Below are positions 1-8,471 of a DNA stretch of 21,132 nt, piece by piece. A model generated the notes under the pieces. The model saw nothing but the letters and a program-made list of their open reading frames with translations. It made no database searches and was not told the origin of the DNA. Both the position numbers and the translations under genes were made by a program. How positions within the stretch are numbered: position 1 is the first letter of the stretch; the number at the start of each line of letters is the position of its first letter. Source of the stretch: Oribacterium sp. UBA5894 (GTDB lineage Bacteria > Bacillota > Clostridia > Lachnospirales > Lachnospiraceae); the NCBI GenBank assembly GCA_002431355.1, contig DJEQ01000034.1, positions 1 through 21,132 on the forward strand, read 5' to 3'.

Positions 1-176
1 TCAAATTTGCGCAGAAGCACAATCTTCCTTTTGAAGAAGCAATGCTCCAATTTGCGGAGTCATCAACATATGACATGCTGTTCGACTTTGACACAGCCGT
101 CTGGAAAGAAGGCCCAGATTATCTATTAGATCTTTATGAAGATGAGATTCGATCCACCCATTCCATAGCGATGTAG
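1..176 (+). CDS. C-terminal end of a small, probably helical protein (partial)
   Basis: An open frame enters from the left edge (first full codon at base 3) and stops with TAG at 174-176, leaving 57 residues. They read as a real, mostly alpha-helical tail: KFAQKHNLPFEEAMLQFAES, then a stretch rich in Phe, Asp and Trp, ending in an acidic LYEDEIRS segment. The 'helper helix, FxxH-N-L, YDxLFD, WKEGPDYL' pattern reminds me of short DUF3791-like proteins found near toxin-antitoxin-type loci in Clostridia, but I cannot confirm this. A strong hairpin terminator follows 33 bases later, which supports this strand as coding. The opposite-strand open frame over the same bases is less protein-like. Confidence 0.6.
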   Translation, partial: KFAQKHNLPFEEAMLQFAESSTYDMLFDFDTAVWKEGPDYLLDLYEDEIRSTHSIAM

Positions 177-208
177 TATCCTGTCTTTGACAGCACAAGT
201 ATCTTCTT

Positions 209-256
209 AGTCCTGGAACTGGCTCTATGAGCCAGTTCCAGGACTTTTCTGTATTT
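209..256 (+). terminator. Rho-independent terminator of the left-edge gene
   Basis: A perfect 17-bp inverted repeat (209-225 with 229-245) has a 3-base loop and is followed by TTTTCTGTATTTT. It is the strongest hairpin in this part of the window and lies just after the partial gene's stop codon. Because the stem is perfect it could also work in reverse, but the T-run lies on the plus side. Confidence 0.85.
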
Positions 257-357
257 TCATAAAGTGCGTAATTTCCTTCGGATAAGACGTGAGCGCGTTC
301 TGACAAGTTCAGGTATCAAAGACCTGTGCAAAAAAGAAAGCGCTATCATAAGCTGAT

Positions 358-383
358 GTTATATATATATATATATATATAAC
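358..383. repeat. (AT)10 dinucleotide palindrome
   Basis: Ten AT units are flanked by GTT and AAC, giving a 26-base perfect palindrome. It can form a cruciform or hairpin and is prone to slippage. It lies about 30 bases upstream of the likely -10 box of the surface protein gene, so length changes could alter promoter geometry. Confidence 0.85.
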
Positions 384-414
384 AAAAGAATGCCTGGAAC
401 GCATGCGCTGGTTG

Positions 415-420
415 TATAAT
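415..420 (+). promoter_or_regulatory. Probable -10 box for the surface protein gene
   Basis: TATAAT is a perfect -10 match in an AT-rich context. No good -35 hexamer is visible at the usual 16-18 base distance, so the assignment rests on the -10 and its position ahead of the 551 gene. It implies a leader of about 125 bases. Confidence 0.4.
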
Positions 421-436
421 TTTTATAAATAAAACA

Positions 437-489
437 ATAATTTGATTAAATCATAAATGCATAGGAGGGCAGAGCAAAGATCAAATTAT
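437..489 (+). promoter_or_regulatory. Leader inverted repeat enclosing an AGGAGGG
   Basis: ATAATTTGAT (437-446) is perfectly complementary to ATCAAATTAT (480-489). The 33-base loop between them contains AGGAGGG (463-469), which is 18 bases from the nearest ATG (488) and so is unlikely to start a gene. It may be a leader hairpin of the surface protein mRNA. The arms are AT-rich, so chance is possible. Confidence 0.35.
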
Positions 490-550
490 GGTTATGGGAA
501 TAGGCGTTTTATAAGCTGCAGATTTTTTACAGCGCATGGAAGGGTAAAAT

Positions 551-2536
551 ATGAAAAGAAGTAAAAAGTCATTATTTAACGCAATACTCGTAGGGTTTCT
601 TAGTGCGTCAATGGTATTTACCACACCGATGGCATCATTCGCAGAGTATTTTGATACCGGCGAAAAGGTAACAGTAGATGCAAGCGATATTCATGATAAC
701 TATGTGAATGCGAGCAATGATACCGATGTTACAGTAAATGGCTCTCTTTCTCGTAATGATGATGGAGAATCTATTTTTGTAAGAGACGATTCTTCGGTTA
801 CAGTAAAGGGAAATGTTGACGGTGATATTATTAACCAAGGTGGAACTGTATCCGTAGATGGAAACGTGACGAATGGAAACGTGGCGAATAAAGAAGAAGG
901 AACAGTCAACATATCCGGTGATGTCACCGTAAAAAGAGATGACGACTATAGCCATGCTGCAGTATCCAATCGTGACGCAGCTCATACGAAAATCGATGGA
1001 AACGTCAAGCTGGACGCTAACAGTGGAACTGGGGTAATTATCAGTAATCGGACAGAGAAAATATCGAATATAGACATCGGTGGAAATATTGATATAAATA
1101 CTTCTGGACTTGTGTCCAAGATTGAAGATGAAGAAGAATCTGAGCCTGCATATGCAGAAGGAGTTTTTATAAATGGGACCAATGGGTCTGAAACAAACGT
1201 TAATATCGGAGGAAAAATAGATGTAAAAGGAAAACTAGATACAGACGGACTTTCTATACTTGCAAGTGAAGATCATGATAAAACTAATCAGGACAAAGTC
1301 AAAATAAATGTCGTTTCTGGTGGGGTAACTGTAAGTGGTTCTCAAGCACTGGACGAAGGCGATGGATTATATTACCCTACGACGGGAATCAAGATTGTAA
1401 GTACTACGAATTCAGATATTAACGTTGTCATAAAAGGCGATGTAAAATCAAATAATTCGGGTATTTGGATCCTGAATGACGATAAGGATAGTGAGACAAA
1501 TACCAATATTTTTGTGACGGGTTCTATCGAAGCAGAAGATACTGCAATCGATGTAGACAATGCATCGAATAAGAATAAGGTGACGATCACCGCATGGAAA
1601 ATTAAATCAACGAATGAAGACACAATTAATGTTGGGAAGAAATCGGATACAAAAGAAAATACTTCTGTTTACGATGAACAAGGCACAAAAGATTTGGCCT
1701 CCAACATCAATTATATCATCCGGCATGATGGCACGATTCAACTTGAAGGTACAAGAAAAACTTCTGTAGATGGTCAGGAATTCGAAACTGCACACGAGAA
1801 GGAAAAGCTGACCATCCATGTTAAAGTGGATGGTGATGCAAGCAAATATAAAGTTGAAGCAGGTTCTGCAACAGCAACGAAAAATGCGGATGGCTCGTGG
1901 ACGCTGATTGTGCCGAAGAATGGCGGTGTAGATATTCGTGCCGTACTTATGGCGATCGAAGAGAATAAGACCCAGAGCTCGTCCTCATCTTCTTCCTCGT
2001 CATCTCGGAGTCATTCGTCTTCTGGTAATAATGCAACTACAACAACCACCACATCGGATGGCGCAACTGTTCAGACAACAGTTAGCAATTCTGGAACTGC
2101 AAATCTTACATCTGCAGTTATTACACTGGGATCTGCAAACGCGCAGGCATCTACAGCGGTTAATCAGGTGAGTGGTGGAACGGTTACCTTTAAGAAAGCC
2201 AGTGGAAATCTTGCAGGTGCTTCGTTTAAGGGCGTTGGTCAAATCTCTGCGGATGGTACTATGCTTGTAAAGGAAGATGGTACTACGGCAAAGATGGCAA
2301 CAGGAATGCTCCTTTCCATCCAAAGCGATGATGGAAATTCAATGGGCTGCTTTGTGGACGCGACAGGTAATATCATCGCAACCGGCAGCTATGAGGTTTA
2401 CTACATGCTTGGTACAGACGGTAAGCTTCATGCACATTTTGTAAATCCTAACGGCTACTTCCTGAAGGGCGTTCAGACCATTAACGGTCAGATCGTTACC
2501 TTTAATGCAGAAGGCGAAATGGTAGGCGTTCAGTAA
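551..2536 (+). CDS. Secreted repetitive surface protein with beta-solenoid-like repeats and Ser/Thr linker
   Basis: The 661-residue product starts at ATG behind GGAAGGG with 6-base spacing. Residues 1-31 form a classic signal peptide (MKRSKK, a hydrophobic core, then ASFA before the cut), so it is exported. Residues ~40-380 are rich in short V-x-V-x-G-x-V repeats with Asn and Asp, such as VDGNV, VNISGDVTV and IDIGGNIDI, a pattern typical of parallel beta-helices or beta-solenoids. A short Lys-rich module follows. Near 475-510 lie ten consecutive serines and a Thr run (flexible linker or stalk), then a C-terminal domain of ~150 residues ending in YFLKGVQTINGQIVTFNAEG, vaguely like wall-binding repeats. 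There is no LPxTG motif or membrane anchor. The gene is clearly AT-richer than its neighbours, notably in the repeat part. Function is not recognised; an adhesin or wall-associated structural role is an inference. Confidence 0.8.
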   Translation: MKRSKKSLFNAILVGFLSASMVFTTPMASFAEYFDTGEKVTVDASDIHDNYVNASNDTDVTVNGSLSRNDDGESIFVRDDSSVTVKGNVDGDIINQGGTVSVDGNVTNGNVANKEEGTVNISGDVTVKRDDDYSHAAVSNRDAAHTKIDGNVKLDANSGTGVIISNRTEKISNIDIGGNIDINTSGLVSKIEDEEESEPAYAEGVFINGTNGSETNVNIGGKIDVKGKLDTDGLSILASEDHDKTNQDKVKINVVSGGVTVSGSQALDEGDGLYYPTTGIKIVSTTNSDINVVIKGDVKSNNSGIWILNDDKDSETNTNIFVTGSIEAEDTAIDVDNASNKNKVTITAWKIKSTNEDTINVGKKSDTKENTSVYDEQGTKDLASNINYIIRHDGTIQLEGTRKTSVDGQEFETAHEKEKLTIHVKVDGDASKYKVEAGSATATKNADGSWTLIVPKNGGVDIRAVLMAIEENKTQSSSSSSSSSSRSHSSSGNNATTTTTTSDGATVQTTVSNSGTANLTSAVITLGSANAQASTAVNQVSGGTVTFKKASGNLAGASFKGVGQISADGTMLVKEDGTTAKMATGMLLSIQSDDGNSMGCFVDATGNIIATGSYEVYYMLGTDGKLHAHFVNPNGYFLKGVQTINGQIVTFNAEGEMVGVQ

Positions 2537-2556
2537 TTACAAACACATATATGGCT

Positions 2557-2586
2557 GTAAGAGCTCTCTCCGGAGGGCTCTTTTTA
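2557..2586 (+). terminator. Terminator of the surface protein gene
   Basis: AAGAGC pairs with GCTCTT around a short CTCTCCGGAGG core and is followed by a T-run, about 20 bases after the stop codon. Confidence 0.75.
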
Positions 2587-2607
2587 ATGCGCTTAGGGTT
2601 GTCGTAC

Positions 2608-2645
2608 GAAAAAAGAGCTGCCGCACAGTTTAGTGCGACAGCCCC
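2608..2645 (-). terminator. Terminator of the MFS transporter gene
   Basis: Read on the minus strand, GGCTGTCGCAC pairs with GTGCGGCAGCT (one U-G pair) around a 6-base loop and is followed by CTTTTTT. It sits just past the stop of the convergent MFS gene. With the plus-strand terminator next to it, this makes a clean convergent boundary. Confidence 0.8.
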
Positions 2646-2662
2646 TTTTGAATTTCCATGTA

Positions 2663-3937
2663 CTATTTTTTCGTCCGTCGATACATCACGAAGGACAGTA
2701 CGAAGATGCCGATGCATGGCACGAGGTTCGCCGCCATGCCGGCCTGCAGTGAAACGGCATCGCCGATGCAGCCGATGATGTACGGCATGATGATGGCGCC
2801 ACAGGCCGCGGTGCTCAGAAGCACGCCCATGGAAGCAGAGCTCGTCATCTGTCCAACCCCGGCGATGGCGAGCGGATTCACACCGGCCATGGCGAAGGCG
2901 AACAGGAAGAGCGCGACACTGGCGGAAAGCGGTGCATGCATCTGCACGAGAACCGCATAGAGCACGGTGAGGCTTAAGCCCATCACGCTCAACGCCTTAT
3001 AGAGATTCTTAATCGGAATCACAAAGGCAATCAGGAGACGGGCGATCAGCGTCGCACCCCACATGATGGATACGGTGTAGTTTGCAAGCGAGCCGCTCAG
3101 GATCTGCTCACTTTTAAAGTAGGTCACGAGCCAGCCATTGACGGACTGCTCCGCGGCATTCTGACAGAACACGAGGGCGGTCAGAATCCAGAAGGTCGCA
3201 TCGCGTAGAAAGGCGTAACGATTGTCCACTGCGGTATGGGCCGTGCCCCCTGGAACTTCCGTCGTGGAAGACGTGGCGGCTGGGGTCGAAACTTCACTTT
3301 TCTGTGCTGCTGCCGACCGGATCGTGGTCTCACCATCCGCTTTCCGGGCGCCTGCATTGGCCCTTGCCTGGAGCGATCGCTCCTCGATGGACTCGGTTCG
3401 AATGAAGAGGAACCACATTAGGAGACCGGCGAGGGCAATGCCGATCATCGGCGCGCGATCGTGCAGCCCGAGAAAGGCCTGGATCAGGAACGGGCAGAGC
3501 AGTGCACCGGCAGCGTAGCAGGCATGGAGCACATTCATGGCACGGGTACGAACCTCTGCGTTTGTGCTGACGAGGACAGTACAGTTCGACAGTGCGCTGC
3601 CCTTCGTGAGGCCAATGATGAGAAAGGCGAAGGCCAGCAGTCCGAAGACGCCGGTAAAGGCGCAGAGCAGGTAACCGAAGAAATAGCCGATGGTGAGCAG
3701 CATGACGGTACGCTTCATGCCGATCTTCGCCGGGAGGAAGCCCGCGAGCATCGGGGCGACGATATTGCCGGCCGACATGATGGACAGCAGGGTGCCGGTT
3801 GAGGAGAAGCTGAGCCCGAAGCGATCACGCAGAATCGAAACGATGACGCCGCTCGAGATGGCGCAGATGCCGGAAAGGAAGAAAAGAATGAAGCCGGCAT
3901 TCCGGAGCGCCGGGTTCTTCTGTGGGGTGTCAGACAT
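2663..3937 (-). CDS. Major facilitator superfamily transporter
   Basis: The product is a 424-residue inner-membrane protein with about 12 hydrophobic segments in two halves. I chose the start at 3937 (MSDTPQKNPALRNAGF) because AAAGGAGG lies just upstream; the longer open frame to 4111 runs through the promoter and the divergent gene. Typical MFS features are seen: the loop after helix 2 (AKIGMKRTV, the G-x-x-x-D/G-R-R type motif) and Gly/Ala-rich helices. The central cytoplasmic loop (~residues 190-240) is long and low in complexity (AQKSEVSTPAATSSTTEVPG). The substrate cannot be read from sequence. Being divergent from a WYL regulator and a glycosidase, import of a sugar or glycoside product is a reasonable guess. 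Confidence 0.85.
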   Translation of the reverse strand: MSDTPQKNPALRNAGFILFFLSGICAISSGVIVSILRDRFGLSFSSTGTLLSIMSAGNIVAPMLAGFLPAKIGMKRTVMLLTIGYFFGYLLCAFTGVFGLLAFAFLIIGLTKGSALSNCTVLVSTNAEVRTRAMNVLHACYAAGALLCPFLIQAFLGLHDRAPMIGIALAGLLMWFLFIRTESIEERSLQARANAGARKADGETTIRSAAAQKSEVSTPAATSSTTEVPGGTAHTAVDNRYAFLRDATFWILTALVFCQNAAEQSVNGWLVTYFKSEQILSGSLANYTVSIMWGATLIARLLIAFVIPIKNLYKALSVMGLSLTVLYAVLVQMHAPLSASVALFLFAFAMAGVNPLAIAGVGQMTSSASMGVLLSTAACGAIIMPYIIGCIGDAVSLQAGMAANLVPCIGIFVLSFVMYRRTKK

Positions 3938-3967
3938 GAGAAAACCTCCTTTTTTATCCTGTCTCGG

Positions 3968-3976
3968 ATTATAGCA
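3968..3976 (-). promoter_or_regulatory. Extended -10 promoter of the MFS gene
   Basis: On the minus strand the bases read TGCTATAAT, an extended -10 (TGnTATAAT). It lies about 30 bases upstream of the chosen MFS start. No good -35 is visible, which is normal for extended -10 promoters. This also supports rejecting the longer N-terminus of that frame. Confidence 0.6.
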
Positions 3977-3991
3977 CAAACCTCTCTTTTT

Positions 3992-3997
3992 TATGAT
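3992..3997 (+). promoter_or_regulatory. Possible -10 box for the WYL-GH3 operon
   Basis: TATGAT sits about 37 bases before the regulator's start codon, in the shared divergent region. The candidate lacks a clear -35. CCTCT and AGAGG flank it symmetrically (3981-4007) and could be part of an operator for the regulator itself; this is weak. Confidence 0.3.
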
Positions 3998-4033
3998 AGG
4001 ATAGAGGGAGATTTGCGTGCGGGAGGTGGAGCG

Positions 4034-5041
4034 ATGTACGAGGCCAGTGGCAAAAAAATGCTCAACATGCTGATTTATGATGTTCTGCAGGAGCACTCCG
4101 ATGCAGAGCATTCGATTTCACAGCAGGGCATACTGCAGATTCTGAAGGATGAGTATGGGGTCGTGTGTGACCGCCGTTCAGTGCGGAACAACATTGACTG
4201 CCTCATCGAGTACGGTTATGACATTGAAACCGAGGGCGGGTATCGACTGATGTCACGTACCTTCGATGAAGGCGAGCTGCAGCTGCTCATTAATTCGGTG
4301 GTATTTTCGAAATTTCTTACGAAGGCTCAGGCGAGGAAGCTGATCGGGAAGCTGATCAATGAAGGCAGCCGGTACTTTTCACCGAGCTTTACGCATCTTC
4401 GGAACATCACGAATCTGCAGCGCTCGGAGAATAAACAGGTCCTCATCAATATGGACCTCATCGATAAGGCCATCGAGCAGAAAAAGAAGATCTCCTTCCT
4501 TTATAACAGCTATGGGACGGATCGCCGGATGCATCCGCGACGGAAGGAGCCCTTCCTATATAACCCATATCAGATCGTCATGTCGAATGGCTGCTTTTAT
4601 CTTGTTGGAAATTACGACAAGTACGATACCGTTTCGCATTTTCGCATCGACAAGATGACCAGTATGACCGTCCTGGATGACCCACGGAAGGATCCGAAGG
4701 AGGTCATCGGGATGGAGCATGGACTGAACCTGCCACAGCATATGGCAGAGCACATCTATATGCTTTCCGGCCCATCGGTGACGGTGCTTCTCCGCATGCG
4801 GCAGAGCGACATGGATGTGCTCGTGGACTGGTTCGGAAGAGATGTGCAGATCATGGAGCAGTACCCGGATGGACAGATGGATGTCCGCCTCCGCTGCAAT
4901 GAGGAGGCCATGGAGTACTGGGCACTGCAGTATGGAAAACGCGTCACGGTGCTGGAGCCGCGGGAGCTTCGCGCGAAGCTTCGGACAGACATCGAGGAAA
5001 TGCGGACAAGATATCAGGAGGATACAGATGAAGATCAATGA
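4034..5041 (+). CDS. WYL-domain transcriptional regulator (DeoR/HTH-11 type)
   Basis: A 335-residue protein. I chose ATG at 4034 because GGGAGGTGG precedes it closely; the frame could open earlier at TTG 4013, but that would place the Shine-Dalgarno inside the gene. Residues 1-65 form a winged helix-turn-helix (ISQQGILQILKDEYG, RRSVRNNIDCLIEYG). The WYL domain spans roughly 145-235, including PFLYNPYQIVMSNGCFYLVG and a conserved SHFRIDKM. The C-terminal ~90 residues match the usual WYL C-terminal extension. These proteins bind DNA and sense small ligands. Its position between a divergent transporter and an overlapping glycosidase suggests local control of both. It overlaps the GH3 start by 14 bases, so the two are translationally coupled. 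Confidence 0.88.
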   Translation: MYEASGKKMLNMLIYDVLQEHSDAEHSISQQGILQILKDEYGVVCDRRSVRNNIDCLIEYGYDIETEGGYRLMSRTFDEGELQLLINSVVFSKFLTKAQARKLIGKLINEGSRYFSPSFTHLRNITNLQRSENKQVLINMDLIDKAIEQKKKISFLYNSYGTDRRMHPRRKEPFLYNPYQIVMSNGCFYLVGNYDKYDTVSHFRIDKMTSMTVLDDPRKDPKEVIGMEHGLNLPQHMAEHIYMLSGPSVTVLLRMRQSDMDVLVDWFGRDVQIMEQYPDGQMDVRLRCNEEAMEYWALQYGKRVTVLEPRELRAKLRTDIEEMRTRYQEDTDEDQ

Positions 5042-7847
5042 ATACATCAGAACAGGTACGAGATCAGAGGATATCTCCGAGCGCGAGCAGCGGCATCGCA
5101 TCCTTGCGCGGGAGGTGGCAGAGGAAAGCATTGTCCTTCTGAAAAATGACGGCGTGCTGCCACTTCTTACGGGAAATCCGGTAGCACTCTTTGGCGCCGG
5201 AGCGGGGCTTACCATCAAGGGTGGAACGGGCTCCGGGGATGTCAATGCGCGGCACAGTGTATCGATCTATGATGGCTTCCAGCTCGCGCATGTGCGTGTG
5301 ACCAGCCGGGCCTGGATCGAGGACTATGAGGAGCGGTATGAGCTCGCACGGCAGGCCTGGAAGAAGCAGATTCTAGAGGAGGCAGGCGGCTCGAACGGGC
5401 AGCGCTTCTTCGATGTGTATACGAGCCATGCATTCGAGATGCCGGAGGGACGGCCGATCGAGGATACGGATATCCAGGATGCGAAGGTGGCCGTGTATGT
5501 GATTTCCCGTGTCGCCGGAGAGGGCAGTGACCGGCATCTTGCGAAGGGAGATTATTACCTCACGGATGCAGAGCTCGAGGATCTTCGGGTCCTGGCGACG
5601 CTGGTCGAAAAGATCGTTGTCGTGATCAATGCCGGCGCCCAGGTGGATCTCTCGGTGCTGGAGGCCATGCCGGAGGTGAAAGCCATCCTCTTCATGGGGC
5701 AGGCCGGTGAAGAAGGGGGCAATGCGTGCGCCCGTGTGCTGCTCGGACTCGTCAATCCATCCGCGAAGCTGACCGCGACCTGGGCAAAGGACTACCTGGA
5801 CTATCCGGGGGCGAAGGACTTCAGTGATGTGCCATTTTCGTCGCCTTCCGTAACGGAGGCCAATGCTTCCGACGTAGAAACAGCACGCGCCGCACAGCCT
5901 TCTGAAACGCCTGCTTCCAGTGAAGCACGCGCGCAGGCACGTGCGAAGCAGCTTGCATGCTCCCGTTACACCGAGGGCATCTATGTCGGCTATCGCTACT
6001 TCGATTCCTTCGGCATAGCGCCACGCTATCCGTTCGGGCATGGTCTCAGCTACACCTCGTTTTCGATTTCTGCCGAGGCACCGATGGCACGTGCGGATGG
6101 GCTTTCCATCAGGGTGAGCATAGAGAATACGGGAAATCCGTATGCAGGAAAGGATGTCGTGCAGGTGTATGCCGCCTGCCCGCAGCCGGTGGCTCGGTCG
6201 GCGGACGAGGAGACCGTAAGGGAGGCAAATCCGGAGATCGAGAAAGCGACTCGGTCAGCCGGAAACGTGGATCCCGCCGCACCGCATGGCCAGGTGGAAG
6301 CGAAGGAATATAAGCGCCTTGTGGCGTTTCAGAAGACGCGCCTTTTACAGCCAGGCGAGCGGGAAAGCATGACACTGGAGATCGATGCACGCGCGCTTGC
6401 AAGCTTCCATGCGCAGTATGAGGAAGCGCAGGGCGCCTGGGTCATTGAGGCGGGACGCTATGGTATCTTCGTAGGCGACAGCTCCGATGAGCATGCGCTT
6501 CAGCTCGCGGGTGTCGTCGAGGTAAAGGAAGAAAAGGTGCTCGAGCGGGTACCACACATCTGTCCGGTGCAGGATCCGGATTTTCAGGAGTGTGCCGCAC
6601 CGATGGAAACGCTGCATAAAAAGACGCAGGCATGGCAGGATGCATGGGAAACGATGAAGAAGGCTTCCGCACAGGGAAAGTCGCTGTCCGGGGCGAAGAA
6701 GACACTCGGATGGACGAGCGCGCGTGAGGAGACAGCCTGGACACCGGGGGAGGCTCCGGTGTTCCGTGTCGCGCAGGATGAGCTCGACCGGATGGCGCAT
6801 GCCATCGCAAGTACCCTCGAGGTGAAGGATCTGATTCCGCTTCTCATGGGTGAATTCAATCGAAATCAGGCGGCGCTGGGTGCGGCTGGACAGCGCGTGC
6901 CAGGTGCGGCCGGGGAAACCAGCCATGCACTGGAGGCACTGCTTCATATTCCGGGCATTTCCATGGCCGATGGACCAGCCGGCCTTCGCCTCAGCCGTTC
7001 GTATCTCGTGGATCGGGAAAGCGGACAGGCACTGCAGACCGGCATTGACGCGAATCTCGAAAACGGCTTCTTTGCGTCGGAGCCGGAGCAGCCGGAGAAG
7101 TATGAGCGCTGGTATCAGTTTACGACGGCCTGGCCGGTCGGCACGAACCTCGCGGAAACCTGGAACGAGGAGCTCCTCGAAGCCGTGGGACGAGCGACCG
7201 GCATGGAGATGGAGGAGTTCCATGTGGCCTGGTGGCTGGCACCCGGCATGAACATTCAGCGAAATCCGCTGAACGGCCGAAATTTCGAGTACTATTCGGA
7301 GGATCCGCTTCTCAGCGGAAAGATGGCAGCGGCCATCACGAAGGGCGTTCAGTCGCTTCCGGGTGTCGGCACCACGATCAAGCACTTCGCGTGCAACAAT
7401 CAGGAAAATAACCGTATGGGTGTGGATGTCCGCGTATCGGAGCGGGCACTTCGGGAAATCTATCTCCGTGGCTTCGAAATCGCGGTGAAGGAAAGTCAGC
7501 CGATGTGCATCATGACGAGCTATAACGAGATCAATGGTGTCCACAGTGCAAATAACCGCGACCTCTGCACTGAGCTTGCGCGCCGGGAGTGGCATTTCCA
7601 GGGCGTCGTGATGACGGACTGGGCGACGACCCTCGCTGGCGGCGGTTCGGATGCGGCCACCTGTATTACGGCGGGCAATGACCTCATCATGCCAGGGGCA
7701 GCGTCTGATCAGACCTCGATCGAGCAGGCCTATGCCGAGGGAAGACTGAGTGAGCAGGACATTCGTGCGGCGGCGGAGCGGATTCTGAACATTGTGCTTC
7801 GGACGAATGGCTATGAGGATGCGATGAGCTACTATGCGAGATTTTAA
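5028..7847 (+). CDS. Glycoside hydrolase family 3, reversed domain order (beta-glucosidase-like)
   Basis: A 939-residue enzyme, starting at ATG 5028 with AGGAGG 6 bases upstream, inside the end of the regulator gene. The alpha/beta sandwich domain comes first (~15-300, with EESIVLLKNDGVLPL and LFGAGAG), followed by RYPFGHGLSYTSF (~333-345) and a fibronectin III-like domain (to ~495). After a linker comes the TIM barrel (~600-935), with KHFACNN (K785, H786) and the nucleophile motif VMTDW (Asp864). Usual GH3 enzymes have the barrel first; the reversed order is known from some rumen and gut clostridial beta-glucosidases. There is no signal peptide, so it is probably cytoplasmic and acts on imported oligosaccharides or glycosides. 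Charged, Ala-rich inserts occur at ~265-310 and in the linker. The exact sugar specificity cannot be read. Confidence 0.9.
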   Translation: MKINEYIRTGTRSEDISEREQRHRILAREVAEESIVLLKNDGVLPLLTGNPVALFGAGAGLTIKGGTGSGDVNARHSVSIYDGFQLAHVRVTSRAWIEDYEERYELARQAWKKQILEEAGGSNGQRFFDVYTSHAFEMPEGRPIEDTDIQDAKVAVYVISRVAGEGSDRHLAKGDYYLTDAELEDLRVLATLVEKIVVVINAGAQVDLSVLEAMPEVKAILFMGQAGEEGGNACARVLLGLVNPSAKLTATWAKDYLDYPGAKDFSDVPFSSPSVTEANASDVETARAAQPSETPASSEARAQARAKQLACSRYTEGIYVGYRYFDSFGIAPRYPFGHGLSYTSFSISAEAPMARADGLSIRVSIENTGNPYAGKDVVQVYAACPQPVARSADEETVREANPEIEKATRSAGNVDPAAPHGQVEAKEYKRLVAFQKTRLLQPGERESMTLEIDARALASFHAQYEEAQGAWVIEAGRYGIFVGDSSDEHALQLAGVVEVKEEKVLERVPHICPVQDPDFQECAAPMETLHKKTQAWQDAWETMKKASAQGKSLSGAKKTLGWTSAREETAWTPGEAPVFRVAQDELDRMAHAIASTLEVKDLIPLLMGEFNRNQAALGAAGQRVPGAAGETSHALEALLHIPGISMADGPAGLRLSRSYLVDRESGQALQTGIDANLENGFFASEPEQPEKYERWYQFTTAWPVGTNLAETWNEELLEAVGRATGMEMEEFHVAWWLAPGMNIQRNPLNGRNFEYYSEDPLLSGKMAAAITKGVQSLPGVGTTIKHFACNNQENNRMGVDVRVSERALREIYLRGFEIAVKESQPMCIMTSYNEINGVHSANNRDLCTELARREWHFQGVVMTDWATTLAGGGSDAATCITAGNDLIMPGAASDQTSIEQAYAEGRLSEQDIRAAAERILNIVLRTNGYEDAMSYYARF

Positions 7848-7862
7848 GGAGGAAAAAGCGGA

Positions 7863-8471
7863 ATGGCAAAACTGATTTTCCGCTACGGTGCGATGGGCAG
7901 CAGCAAGACAGCCAATGCGCTCATGGTACGGTACAACTATCTGGAGAAGGGCTATGTGCCCTATCTCCTGAAGCCGGCAACGGACACACGCGATGGAAAA
8001 AACGAGATTAAATCGCGGATCGGACTCCATGCGGACTGCGAGCTCGTGAGCAGCTTCCTTCGTCGGCTTGACACGATCGACTTCGTGAAGGAAACCGTCA
8101 TCATCATTGATGAAGCGCAGTTCCTGAGCCCAGAGGAGGTGGAAGCCTTCGCACATATTGTGGACGAGCGGGAGATTACCGTCATCTGCTATGGCCTCAT
8201 GACGGATTTCCAGAGCAAGCTCTTCCCAGGCTCGCAGCGGCTCTGTGAGCTGGCAGATCGTCTGGAGGAGATTCCGACCCTCTGCTGGTGTGGAAAAAAG
8301 GCGCATTTCAATACGCGCTTCAGCGACGGGAAAATCGTGCGGACGGGTGCCCAGGTGATGCTGGGGGGCAATGAATCCTACGTGGCGCTGTGCCGGAAGC
8401 ACTACTTCGAGGGAAAGCTGCACGGGGATCAGCCGCATGAAGATCTGACGAGGGACATCGATGGCGTGTGA
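7863..8471 (+). CDS. tdk: Thymidine kinase (type II)
   Basis: A 202-residue enzyme that phosphorylates thymidine to dTMP in the salvage pathway. It shows a Walker A GAMGSSKT (9-16), the DEAQF box with catalytic Glu84, and a zinc-binding lasso with CWC (C141, C143) and CRKH (C177, H180). GGNESYV before the last cysteine is typical of the E. coli-like type. Length is normal. AAGGAGG overlaps the GH3 stop codon with ~10-base spacing, so it is co-transcribed with GH3. Its link to glycosidase or metal uptake is probably only operonic. Confidence 0.95.
   Translation: MAKLIFRYGAMGSSKTANALMVRYNYLEKGYVPYLLKPATDTRDGKNEIKSRIGLHADCELVSSFLRRLDTIDFVKETVIIIDEAQFLSPEEVEAFAHIVDEREITVICYGLMTDFQSKLFPGSQRLCELADRLEEIPTLCWCGKKAHFNTRFSDGKIVRTGAQVMLGGNESYVALCRKHYFEGKLHGDQPHEDLTRDIDGV

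Larger units (their letters stand above)
257..550. other. AT-rich gap and leader before the surface protein gene
   Basis: No convincing gene is visible in this 294-base stretch. It holds an (AT)10 palindrome, a TATAAT box at 415-420, a 10-bp inverted repeat that encloses an unused AGGAGGG, and the ribosome binding site of the next gene. The base composition is much richer in A+T than the rest of the window. Confidence 0.6.

Noticed and set aside
1..306. Minus-strand open frame of 101 residues at the left edge
   Set aside because: Its composition is unlike a folded protein, and the plus strand holds a better partial gene followed by a terminator.
3938..4111. 58-residue N-terminal extension of the MFS frame
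   Set aside because: It covers the promoter and divergent gene start, whereas the start at 3937 has an excellent ribosome binding site.
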